Part shown: positions 48,160 through 58,654 of the stretch, piece by piece
How positions within the stretch are numbered: the stretch's first letter is position 1
How the letters are laid out: every line of letters starts with the position of its first letter
Notes under the pieces: generated by a model
What the model saw: only the letters and a program-made list of their open reading frames with translations
The model's database searches: none
Told to the model about the DNA's origin: nothing
Program-made: the position numbers and the translations under genes
Source of the DNA: Euonymus europaeus
Taxonomy: Eukaryota; Streptophyta; Magnoliopsida; Celastrales; Celastraceae
Length of the DNA stretch: 64,000 bases
Assembly: GCA_963580455.1 (NCBI GenBank)
Contig: OY756968.1
Coordinates: forward strand, 9,461,544 to 9,525,543
Direction: 5' to 3'

Positions 48160-49907
48160 TGTCATGCCCCCCCTCCCAGATAGGTGCGGATGAGCACCCA
48201 TGAAACCCAGAAGCGTGACCGGCAGGGAACTCCTCCGTTCCCCAAACCGAATTTAAACCCAAGCTATCCAAAACACTATAAATCAACAAGCTAACTATAA
48301 TAATAGCAATCTCAAATACCGTCAATATGCAAACAGGAGTCTACAGCGAAAAATCCATGAAAATCGTAGAAACCGAATGTAAATACAAAGACACAAATAT
48401 CCACCCAACAGCCACACATCACATCTCACGCATCCCTGCGCTGATCATCCACACCGGCTATCTCACCTGAAAAACATGTGAATGAAAGGGATGAGCCATA
48501 AAGCTCAGTAGGGATATGGAAACAACATCGATATCAGAGTACACAGAATATACAATCGAGATATGATAATGGAAATGAACAGGAACTCAAATAGTGATAC
48601 ACTCCCGTACCACCGAACTCCAGTAAATTAGAGATCAAGTAAAAAAACCTGTGATATATAAAATACATAAAGGAATACCATAAGTGATACCCTGATAGGG
48701 TATAAAATCTCTGAGAAAATCAATGTATCATACACCTCATCACAATCAGCCAATCCGTAGGGTAGATACCGAGTAGGCTCCACCACTACCATCCTCAATT
48801 ACAACTCTCAAATCAGTACTCAATCATAATCCAACTCAAATCCACATAACACCATAAAATCCTCCCCTGGACCCACGCTGATCCCCGCAAGGTGTCTCCC
48901 AGTCTAGGTACTCCCCAGATTGGATGAGGATCGAGCCTACATCAGGTACTCGATAGCGTCGCCTACATCGAAGAGCGTCCCCTAGGATGTACCCCACCTC
49001 AATCCGGTCTCCAGGTACGTACCCGATCAGAACCATCAACAAATCATCCAGTAGGCTGGGTCGCCCAATGTTGGTCCCACAAAATACAAATCATCCATCA
49101 ATAATCTCGTAGCATCATCACAGAAAATCACCAGAGTATAGTCCTATCTGGACTCTCACCAAAAACAACCACAAACAAGATGTGGGCCCACACCACTGAG
49201 TGTGGGCCCCACGGGAGACGTGGCGCACAAGAGTGCAACCAGTCATGCAAACACAATCAATAATAGCCTGAAATAGTAATATAGTGCAATTGCGGACAAA
49301 TAGTCAAAACGGGTCAAATAGTCAACAGTCAAACCGGGTCAATCCAATCAAAACGGGTCAAACCCAAGTCAACTCGGCCGGACCATCGCCGGAATAAAGC
49401 CTACAACAACAGAAATCTAATGGTACCTGTCTCGTTCCAAAATTCCTACTGAATCGACCGGGATCGAGCTTTGAAATCTTGAAAAGCCAAAACTTCGCCG
49501 CCTGATTCCGCCGTCTACGGTGGTCCGATAGCGGTGATTCCACTTGGGTTTTGCTCCTCTCACCATGAGCTTCGATTTGACACCTTACTTGCTCCGATCG
49601 GACCACAAATACGAAAAATCCAATTCAACCACCTCACCTCCATCTCTCACGCGTGTTCTGTGAGGAAGAAGAAGGAGAATCTGGGTTAATCCCAAATTTT
49701 TCCTGTAAATTTACCATTTTGCCCCTCGTCTTTTAATAATTATTTAAACTTCCAAAATTCGTAACAACTCCAATTCAACTCCGATTCAGGTAATTCTTGC
49801 GCCAATATTTTTTTAAAAATATGTAATATTTGTTAAAAATATCAAATTTGAAAAATTATTATATATTTTATTTATTTTTTTTTTAAATTTGGGTTCAAGA
49901 TATTACA
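48160..49907 (-). repeat. 3' LTR of the minus Tekay-like element (1748 bp)
   Basis: On the plus strand it begins TGTCATGCCCCCCC and ends GATATTACA; aligned with 53549-55645 it is nearly identical outside a gap. At about 49292 it skips some 350 bp present in the other copy (about 54698-55050), the jump occurring among GTCAAA/GGGTCAA repeats, which suggests slippage between short direct repeats. ORFs here (48836-49042, 49358-49606) recur in the other LTR but are not recognisable proteins. Confidence 0.92.
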
Positions 49908-49920
49908 TCTTCCCCCCCTT
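49908..49920 (-). promoter_or_regulatory. Polypurine tract of the minus Tekay-like element
   Basis: The minus strand reads AAGGGGGGGAAGA directly before the LTR start TGTAATATC. Confidence 0.85.
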
Positions 49921-50006
49921 AGAAAACAATTTCGTCCTCGAAATTATATAAAGCGTAATTATTAAGGGACCAATTGTAAATTAATTAGTATAAATCAAAA
50001 GAATAC

Positions 50007-50357
50007 CTATGTCGTAAAGAAATCCGGATAGCGCTCCCGCATATCCGACTCCACCTCCCAAGTAGCCTCCTGAACTCCATAATGCTGCCATAACACCTTA
50101 ACCAAGGGTATGGTCTTCGAACGCAATCTCCGTATCTGGCTATCCGAAATCCGAACCGAACGTACCTCATAGGTAGCATCCTCTCCAATCTCCAGAGTCG
50201 ACCAATCAATAATATGGGAGGGATCCCGATGATACCTCCGTAACATAGAAACATGAAACACACCATGAACTCCGGACAACTGTGGTGGCAATGCCAACCT
50301 ATAAGCCAAACTCCCTACTCTCTCCAAGATCTCAAATGGCCCAATAAACATCACAAT
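50007..50357 (-). pseudogene. Integrase C-terminal tail with chromodomain-like segment
   Basis: The minus frame begins within [17 protein letters not shown], continues [20 protein letters not shown] and DPSHIID, and ends with a chromodomain-like stretch ([42 protein letters not shown]) and a stop at 50007. In chromoviruses this tail binds heterochromatin and steers insertion. The preceding RNase H fragment runs into it out of frame at about 50357 (TGTGAT joined to GTTTATTGGG), so everything between was deleted. The tail is open but has no start codon or catalytic part of its own. Confidence 0.9.
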
Positions 50358-51403
50358 ATACATGGTAACCAATACCACTATCCGGAATGGTCAGGACTGG
50401 AGGTGAGGTGAGTCGGGTCTTCAGCTCCCGAAAAGCCTGCTCACATCTATCAGTCCACACGAAAGGAACACCCTTCCGCGTCAACTCAGTCATCGGTGCA
50501 GAAATCCGTGAAAATCCCTCTATAAACCTCCTGTAGTAACCTGCTAATCCCAGGAAACTATGAAGCTCTCCTACTGTCCTCGGAGTCCTCCAATCCAACA
50601 CAGCCTCCACCTTGGCAGGATCCACTGCCACTCCATCTCTGGATATCACATGCCCTAAGATCTCACCTGAGTCGCCGAAAACTCGCACTTACTCAGCTTG
50701 GCATACAGTTGATGCTCTCTGAGTGCCTGCAATACAATCTCCAAATGCCCCCTATGCTCCTCCTCTATGGTCGAATACACCAATATATCATCGATGAAGA
50801 CTATCATAAACTGGTCAAGATACTGTCTGAACACTCTATGCATCAAATCCATAAAAGCTGCTGGGGCATTGGTTAGCCCAAACGGCATGACCAGAAACTC
50901 ATAATGACCATATCGAGTACGAATGCCGTCTTCGATATGTCCTCCACCCGAATCCACAACTGGTGATAACCTGACCTGAGATCAATCTTGGAGTAACAGT
51001 GACTACCCCTCAATTGATCAAACAAATCATTTATCCTCGATAACGGGTACTTATTCTTCACAGTCACCCTATTCAACTTCCTGTAGTCCACACACATCCT
51101 CATCGATCCGTCCTTCTTCTTCACGAAGAGGACTGGAGCACCCCATGGTGAAGTACTGGGTCTGATAAATCCTAGACCCTGCAACTCCCGGAACTACCTA
51201 TCCAACTCCCTCAACTCTGCTGGAGCCATCCTATACGGTGGAATAGAAATCGGGTCTGTACCCGGATATAACTCAATCACAAAATCAATCTCTCGCTGTG
51301 GTGATAATCCTGGTAACTCATCAGGAAATACATCCAAATACTCCTCTACCACTGGCACAGCCGTACTAGCCTCAATCTCCGATGTAGAAGTCAAGCTCGC
51401 CAC
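50358..51403 (-). pseudogene. Reverse transcriptase and start of RNase H (broken)
   Basis: RT blocks in order: FPDELPGLSPQREIDFVIEL (51330), PPYRMAPAELRELD, a TAG at 51194, [49 protein letters not shown], a frameshift at about 50935, [20 protein letters not shown], and the catalytic [10 protein letters not shown] (about 50800). A second frameshift near 50670 leads to [36 protein letters not shown] and VYCD, where RNase H stops at the deletion. Up to 50935 it stays in the same frame as gag-protease. Confidence 0.92.
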
Positions 51404-53386
51404 TAGAAAGTCGGTATATCGTCAGTTGTCAAGAAAGTGTGAACATGTAACAACCCGCGACCCACAAAAACTAACTTGCCTAGATGGTGATGTCAGCGTG
51501 ACCCTACGCTCTGTACAATCTATCACAGCATCATAGTCAGTCAACCAGTCCAATCCAAGTATCACATCATAGTCAGTGAAATCCATAACATATAAATCTG
51601 CTCGAAACTCGTGATAAGCAAATCAAAAAATACAACCCCTACAAATGCTCCTCACCATGGTACCTGACCCCAACAAAGAATCCACTACCAATCTCCTATC
51701 CAAATCCGAAATCTCTAATCCCAACGCCTCAACGAATAAGGTAGAAATAAACGAATGTGTGGCACCAGTATCAAATAAAACACGAGCCCAAGAACTGAAA
51801 AGTGAAACACTACCTCCAATGAAATCACGATCTGGTGCTGGCTCGGGTGCAACCGCATAAACTCTAGCTCTCTGGCCCTGCCTCTGCTGCTGCTGTTGCT
51901 GTCTCACTGGTGGTCTTGGAGGTCTGGCCCCTCTGCCTGCTGGAGCTCTAGGTGCTGGTACTTGTAGTGCTGGGGTTCCCTGCCCTCTACCTGATGGTGC
52001 TGCACGTCTCCTTGGGCAATCCCTCCGGACATGTCCTGGTAATCCACAATAGAAACATAATGGGTCATCCGCCCTGGGACAGTCTGATCTCATTTGTCCA
52101 GTATGACCACACGCATAACAATACAATCCTGATATGGACCCCTGTCCCTGTTGTGGACCCTGATGTCCCTGCTGTGGACCCTGCGGTCCCTGTCTCTGAG
52201 AACTCTACTGCTGACTCGGACGATCCTGCCTCCTATCTTGAAATCTCTGCACTTGATCCTGTCTGGGTCTCTGTCTCTGACCCTCAGTCCTCTATGTACT
52301 ACTGCTCCCTGAGGCAGAAGAAGTATCTCCGTACTTCCTCTTATGAAGCTCCCAATAATCCTGCGAATCAACCATGCTCCTCTATATATCAAGTGCCCTG
52401 TCAATGCACTCCCGGTAAGTACGAACCATCATCCCTGCTAAACGCTCTTAAATGTGGGGTTTTAGCCTGCGCAAAAATCTCAGTATCTTCTCCTCCTCAG
52501 TGGCAACGTACTCCTCTCCATACTGACCAAGCTCCTCAAATCGTGCCTGATACTATGGCACCGTCATATCTCTACTCTGAATTAGCTCCAGAAACTCCTT
52601 GGCCTTCGCAACACGAATGGCCTGGGGAACATACTGTGCGAGAAACAGAGTCTCAAACTCCGTCCATGGCATCTCCATACTCTCCCTACCAATAGTCATA
52701 CTCTCCCACCAGACATAAGTATCATCCTCTAAAAATGCTAAAGCCAATAGAGCTCTCCTCTCAAGAGGTATCCTGAGTGTCACCATCTGTCTCCTCAACT
52801 GTCGCAACCAGTCCTCAGCTGCCTTAGGATCTATCACTCCTCGATACACTGGAGGTCTCGTCTTCCTCAACTGAGCTAACTCAGTGATGGAAGAGTCAAC
52901 TGCTAGTGGTGCTGTCTGCGCTGGAACTATCTGACCTGCTCCTGACTGAATAACCAGCGGTAGCTGAACAGGTGCACCGACTAACTCTGGTGTAACTGCT
53001 GGAACTGTCTGTCCCTGAGTGCCGGTAATAGGCTGCGGTGTAATCTGTGAAGCTAAAGCAGCTACTGCCTGACCTATGGTCTGTATCATGCTCATTATGT
53101 CTTTATATTGCAGCTGTAAAGTACCTATCGCACCCTCCACACCTACGGGTGCTGCCTGAGTCGGTACCTGCTCCTGCTCCACTACCTGATCCTGAACAGC
53201 ATGGTCGCGACCCCGTCCACGACCATGTGCTCTACCTCAACCGTGCCCTCGACCTCTAATAACCGGAACCTCCTCAGGTATCGGTAACTCGACCTCGTCA
53301 ACGGTATCCGCAAGCTCACCTCCATCCCGCCCACGTCCACGGGTAACACGCCTACCCCGAACGCGTGTACTATGTGTGTCTACCAT
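51404..53386 (-). pseudogene. Gag and aspartic protease of the minus Tekay-like element (broken by stops)
   Basis: Probable start codon at 53386 (MVDTHSTRVRGRRVTRGRG, an Arg-rich start like that at 62753). One frame runs from there to about 51404. Capsid: WLRQLRRQMVTLRIPLERRA, WWESMTIG, AKEFLELIQSRDMTV. Knuckles: CYACGHTGQMRSDC, with Gln in the His position, and CFYCGLPGHVRRDC. Between them and after is a Pro/Gln-rich segment. Protease: VLFDTGATHSFIS (about 51770), later VILGLDWLTDYDAV. Stops in frame include TGA at 53237 (Arg in CGA context), TAG at about 52552 (MTVP-stop-YQARFEEL, Gln expected), four further TAG/TAA between 52450 and 52170, and TGA at 51623. Gag would form the particle and protease would cut it. 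Confidence 0.9.
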
Positions 53387-53530
53387 ATCTGAAACGTAAA
53401 CGTATAACTACGTAAATCAAATACCCCAAACGTAAAAGAAAGAATAACTCACCAGATCAGCAGGGAAGCGCGTGATGTGTAGCTGTGGAAAAACAAAATA
53501 AACCGAATACCCACTCCAAAACTAAATAAC

Positions 53531-53545
53531 CTCGCTCCGATACCA
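53531..53545 (-). promoter_or_regulatory. Primer binding site (initiator tRNA-Met type)
   Basis: The minus strand reads TGGTATCGGAGCGAG three bases from the 5' LTR. One base differs from the usual TGGTATCAGAGC. Confidence 0.85.
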
Positions 53546-53548
53546 AAC

Positions 53549-55645
53549 TGCCACGCCCCCTCCTAGATAGGTGCGAATGAGCACCCATGAAACCCAGAAG
53601 AGTGACCGGCAGGGAACTCCTCCGTTCCCCAAACCGGATTTAAACCCAAGCTATCCAAAACACTATAAATCAACAAGCTAACTATAATAATAGCAATCCC
53701 AAATACCGTCAATATGCAAACAGGAGTCTACAGCGGAAAATCCAAGAAAATCGTAGAAACCAAATGTAAATACAAAGACACAAATATCCACCCAGCAGCC
53801 ACACATCACATCTCACGCATCCCTGCGCTGATCATCCACTCCAGCTATCTCACCTGAAAAACATGTGAATGAAAGGGATGAGCCACAAAGATCAGTAGGG
53901 ATATGGAAACAACATCGATATCAGAGTAAACAGAATATACAATCGAGATATGATAATGGAAATGAACAGGAACTCAAATAGTGATACACTCCCGTACCAC
54001 CGAACTCTAGTAAATCAGAGATAAAGTAAGAAAACCTGTGATATAAAATACATAAAGGAATACCATAAGTAATACCCTGATAGGGTATAAAATCTCTGAG
54101 AAAATCAATGTATCATACACCTCATCACAATTAGTCAATCCGTAGGGTAGATACCGAGTAGGCTCCACCACTACCATCCTCAAGTACAACTCTCAAATCA
54201 GTACTCAATGATAATCCAACTCAAATCCATATCAACTCAAATCCACATAACACCAGAAAATCCTCCCCTGGACCCACCCTGATCACCGCAAGGTGTCTCC
54301 CAGTCTAGGTACTCCCTAGATTGGATGAGAATCGAGCCTACATCAGGTACTCGATAGCGTCGCCTACATCGAAGAGCGTCCCCTAGGATGTACCTCACCT
54401 CAATCCGGTCTCCATGTACGTACCCGATCAGAACCATCAACAAATCATCCAGTAGGCTGGGTCGCCCAATGTGGGTCCCACACACTACAAATCATCCATC
54501 AATAATCTCGTAGCATCATCACAGAAAATCACCGGAGTATAGTCCTATCTGGACTTTCACCAAAAACAACCACAAACAAGATGTGGGCCCCACCACTGAG
54601 TGTGAGCCCCACGGGAGACGTGGCGCACAAGAGTGCAACCAGTCGTGCAAACACAATCAATAATAGCCTGAAATAGTAATATAGTGCAATTGCGGAAATA
54701 AATCGAATAAGAGTATAAAGAGAGAAATTCCCAACCTCCGGGAATTTCATACAGATAGACAAGTAGGAGTCCCTCGAATACGGAACCCTCGGAACCCCAA
54801 ATAAGATATAGGGCAGAATCCCTACCTGGAATGCTGACTAACTCAACTCTGTTATACCTCTTCAGCTATCCGAATCCAACACAAAACTCCTAAATCAATC
54901 TCCTGCACCAAATACGAATACGTATACCCAATAATATCAAAATACGGAAAAGTCAACTGTCAACCATAATAAAAGTCAACGGTCAAACAGTCAAGCCGGG
55001 TCAAATAGTCAACAGTCAAACCGGGTCAAACCCGAGTCAACGGGTCAACTCGGTCAAACCCGAGTCAACTCTGCCGGACCGTCGCCGGAATCCACTTTTC
55101 CGACGACTTTTTCCGGTCACCCCTACATCAGAATAAAGCCTACAACAACATAAATCTAATGGTACCTGTCCGTTCCAAAATTCCTACTGAATCGACCGGG
55201 ATCGAGCTTTGAAATCTTGAAAAACCGAAATTTTGCCGCCTGATTCCGCTGTCTACGGTGGTCCGATAGCGGTGATTCCACTTGGGTTTTGCTCCTCTCA
55301 CCATGAGCTTCGATTTGACACCTTACTTGCTCCGATCGGACCACAAATATGAAAAATCCAATTCAACCACCTCACCTCCCTCTCTCACACATGTTCTGTG
55401 AGGAAGAAGAAGGAGAATCTGGGTTAATCCCAGATTTTTCCTGTAAATTTACCATTTTGCCCCTCATCTTTTAATAATTATTTAAACTTCCAAAATACGT
55501 AACAACTTCAATTCAACTCCGATTCAGGTAATTCTTGAGCCAATATTTTTTTAAAAATATGTAATATTTTTAAAAATATCAAATTTGAAAAATTATTATA
55601 TATTTTATTTATTTTTTTTTAAAAATTTGGGTTCGGGTTATTATA
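53549..55645 (-). repeat. 5' LTR of the minus Tekay-like element (2097 bp)
   Basis: Plus-strand ends are TGCCACGCCCCC and GGGTTATTATA. Compared with the 3' copy it retains about 350 bp (54698-55050) containing GTCAAAC/GGGTCAA repeats. It is followed by the ATAGT duplication at 55646. The first base pair of the canonical TG/CA ends is degraded on the right (TATA in place of TACA). Confidence 0.92.
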
Positions 55646-55650
55646 ATAGT

Positions 55651-56760
55651 CATTCATGTACTTTCTGCTATGGAAGTGTAAGCGCCCATCTGAGAGGTTC
55701 AAATTAATCTATATAGAAACTATGCATAGTGATTCTAACAAATCAAGCGTTGTGAATTAAATTGATCGACGGGTCAATTTTAATACACTTAGAGGATAGA
55801 TACAAAGGAATCTAGAGCTTAGAGAAAATATGAATTTTGGAGTGTTCAATAGTACGAATAAACTCACTCTGATGTACCGGGTGTTGCATGGAGAATATGC
55901 AAATACATTTCCTACAAGTCAGGGATAGGTTTCTAATTATGGAAAAGCCTTGATGTAAGAATTGTACATATTGGGGAGTGCATCCAAAGTTCTGGTAGTG
56001 TCATGTGAACATTGGATTGATATATTATTCCTAGTCATAGGGTTTGACAGTAAAAAATAATATTTTCGGAGCCAAAATATGTATGTCTTGTGGAGTCCCC
56101 TTGGTAGCCCTAAATAATCTGTTGTCCTATTTAAGGAAGATCGGCAAAATCCACCATATCACAACAGTTATTAGAAAAGTTATAAAAATAGAATTTGTAT
56201 AACAAATAGATATAATTTTATTGGGTTTCGGTTTTTTTAAGATAACCCTAAGATACAATTATTTTTGTTAAGATATACAGAATTCTTGTATGTGTATTTA
56301 TGAAAAATAATAAGTCTCAGAATTTTTGATTTAGATTGTAAAATAAATATTTTACATAATCAAAATTAAAGTCAATAATGGACCAAGGAGCAAAATAATA
56401 TTTGAGCCTTGAATTCTTGACGGATTGGGCGAAAAGAAAACCTAGAAGTCCAATAAGATTGGAGTGTTCTATTTTGGATCAAGATAGGTCTAAACCATGC
56501 TGTGCTAAGCAAAGCATAGCCGGCCCATTTATGCCTCATATAGGCACCGAATTACAAAAGCAATTAGTTGTTTTGTTTTTCTTTTTGAATCCTATTAGGT
56601 ATAGGAAGTCAAAACAGAATAGGAGACTTGATGTTTAATATGAATATGATTCATGGAGATGGTTTTGTAGTAAAATATTTTTTTTCTCTCAATAAATTCC
56701 GTGCATTTTAAGAAATAAAAAAGGAGAAGCAAACCGATTGAAGAAAGGAAAATATTTTAC
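55651..56760 (+). repeat. Copia 3' LTR, second part, and unassigned flank
   Basis: Continues the copia LTR after the nested element (CATTCATGTACTTTCTGC). There is no recognisable gene; the plus ORF 56402-56638 lacks family similarity. I cannot fix the LTR terminus: no TCCCAACA-type end complementing the TGTTGGGA start is visible, so the 3' end may be truncated. Satellite resumes at 56761. Confidence 0.6.
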
Positions 56761-58654
56761 AAGCTGGTCGTGTGTACACTTTTTATTGTTATTTTATGTC
56801 AAATTTCACTATTATAGGCTCCTACATTGTTTAATTGCCAAAAGACCAACTTTCATTCCCAAATGGACAAAACCGTTAAAAGCTCCTCCATGGAAAGAGT
56901 TGAGCATATCCGAACCATAAAAGTTGATAGATGTATACTTTTTATTGTTTCTTTATGTCAAAATTTACTAATATACGCTTCATAGATTGTTTCGTTACCA
57001 AAAGACCAACTTTCGTTCTCAATTGGACAAAATCGTTAAAAGCTCCTCTACGAATAGAGTTGGGGAATTCCAAACCATATAGGTTGGTCAGTGTATACAT
57101 TTTATTGTTACTTTATGTCAAATTTTAATAGTATAGTCTTTGTAGATTGTTTCATTGCCAAAAGACACTTTTGTTCCTATATGGTTAAAACCGTTAAAAG
57201 ATCATCCTAGGAGAGAGTTGACCAATTTTGAACTATCAAATACGATTGGTGTGCACTTTATTCTTATTTTATGTCAAATTTTACGAGTATAGGCCCTGTA
57301 GATTGTTTCATTTATAAAAGACCAACTTTTGTTCCTAAATAGACAAAATCGTTAAAAACTCCTTCATGGAGAGAGTTGAGCATATCTGAACCACAAAAGT
57401 TGACAGGTGTACACTTTTTATTGTTGCTTTATATCAAAATTGACTAGTATACTCTTCATAGACTGTTTCTTTGCCAAAAGACCAACTTTGTTCTCAATTG
57501 GACAAAATCAATAAAAGCTCTTCTACGGAGAGAGTTGGGAAATTCTAAACTATATAGGTTTGTCGGTGTATGCTTTTCATTGTAATTTTATGTCAAATTT
57601 TACTAGTATAGACTCCGTAGATTGTTTCGTTGCCAAAATAAAAACTTTCATTCCCAAAAGGTCTAAACTGTTAAAATATCCTCCTTGGAGAGAGTTGAGA
57701 AATTTTGAACTATCAAATCTAATTGGTGTGCACTTATCAAATTTTACGATTATAGGCTTCATATACTATTTCGTTGACAAATAACCAACCTTCATTTCCA
57801 AATGGACTAAACCGTTACAAGCTCCACTATGGAGAGAGTTGAGTATATCCGAACCATCAAATGTGATAGGTGTACATTTTTTATTGTTACTTTATGTCCA
57901 AATTTACTAGTATACGCTTCGTAGATTATTTGATTATTAAAAGACCAACTTTTGTTATAAATTACATAACACCGTTCAAAGTTTATGTATGGAGAGAGTT
58001 GGGATATTTGGAACCATCAAAGTTAGCTGGCGTACTATTTTTATTGATATTTTATGTCTTATATTACGAGTATTGTTTCCGTATATTGTTTCGTTTCCAA
58101 TAGATCATTCTCCAATGGGCAAAAGCTCATACATGGAGATAGTTGAGCAATTCCGAACCATCAAGGTTGGTCGGTGTACACTTTTTATTCTTGCTTTATA
58201 TCAAAATTTATCGGTATATGTTTTGTAGATTGTTTCGTTTCCAAAAGACGAACTTTCATTCTCAATTGGACAAAATGGTTAAAAGTTTATATATGGAGAG
58301 AGTTGGACAATTTTGAACCGTCAAAGTTTATTTTCATAATATTTTTATTGTTATTTTATGTCTAATCTTACAAGTATAAGCTCCGTATATTGTTTGGTTT
58401 ACAAAAGACCAACTGTCATCCTCTAATGGGCAAAATCATCAAAATCTCCTACATGGAGAGAGTTGACCAATTCCAAACCATCAAGGTTGGTCGGTGTACA
58501 CTTTTTATTGTTATTTTATGTCAAATTTTATGAGTATAGGAGCCGTAGATTATTTCGATGACAAAAGACCAACTTTCATTCCCAAATGGACAAAACCGTT
58601 AAAAACTCCTCCATGAAGAGACTTGACCAATTCCATACCATCAAAGTTGATAGG
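56761..58654 (+). repeat. Satellite block 7 (plus orientation)
   Basis: About 12 monomers beginning AAGCTGGTCG-TGTGTACACT, of both monomer classes, ending CATCAAAGTTGATAGG at the LTR-B tip. Monomers near 57735 (short) and 58100 (short, lacking about 15 bp) are truncated. ORFs are satellite artefacts. Confidence 0.93.

Larger units (their letters stand above)
48160..55645 (-). mobile_element. Tekay/Del-like chromovirus, 7.5 kb, internally deleted, perfect TSD
   Basis: Inserted in the copia LTR with ATAGT duplicated exactly (48155-48159 and 55646-55650). Minus-strand order: 5' LTR (55645-53549), PBS TGGTATCGGAGCGAG, gag, protease, RT, a truncated RNase H, then directly the C-terminal tail of integrase with a chromodomain-like segment, polypurine tract, and 3' LTR (49907-48160). 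Most of RNase H and the integrase zinc finger and catalytic core are missing. The LTRs end TGTAATA...GG(C/T)A and differ in length (1748 versus 2097 bp) mainly through a deletion in the 3' copy near 49290. The lineage is supported by tRNA-iMet priming, double CCHC knuckles and the chromodomain-like tail. Confidence 0.93.
45645..56760 (+). mobile_element. 5'-truncated Ty1/copia element (Angela/Tork-like), split by a nested gypsy element
   Basis: It starts abruptly at the end of the integrase coding region, so the 5' LTR, gag, protease and most of the integrase are gone. RT and RNase H, a polypurine tract and a 3' LTR (47560-48159 plus 55651 onward) follow. The LTR is cut at 48159/55651 by the minus-strand Tekay-like element (48160-55645), leaving ATAGT on both sides. 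The right limit is placed where satellite resumes (56761); the true LTR end may be earlier, as I see no clear CA terminus or TSD. The lineage is inferred from the AAGTGGGAG tract followed by TGTTGGGATAATGTCCTA and the long LTR. Confidence 0.82.

Noticed and set aside
51952..52695. 247-residue plus-strand ORF rich in Pro, Ser and Asp
   Set aside because: It is antisense to the gag region of the minus Tekay-like element; the length reflects the Gln/Pro/Arg-rich codon content of gag on the other strand.
1..58654. LTR-A and LTR-B as the two LTRs of one giant element containing the satellite
   Set aside because: They are on opposite strands and both point outward, and their internal sequences differ strongly, so they cannot be an LTR pair.
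1340..58654. A recent simple inverted duplication explaining both arms
   Set aside because: Arm-specific monomer variants and different inserted elements show no mirror symmetry beyond the two edges.
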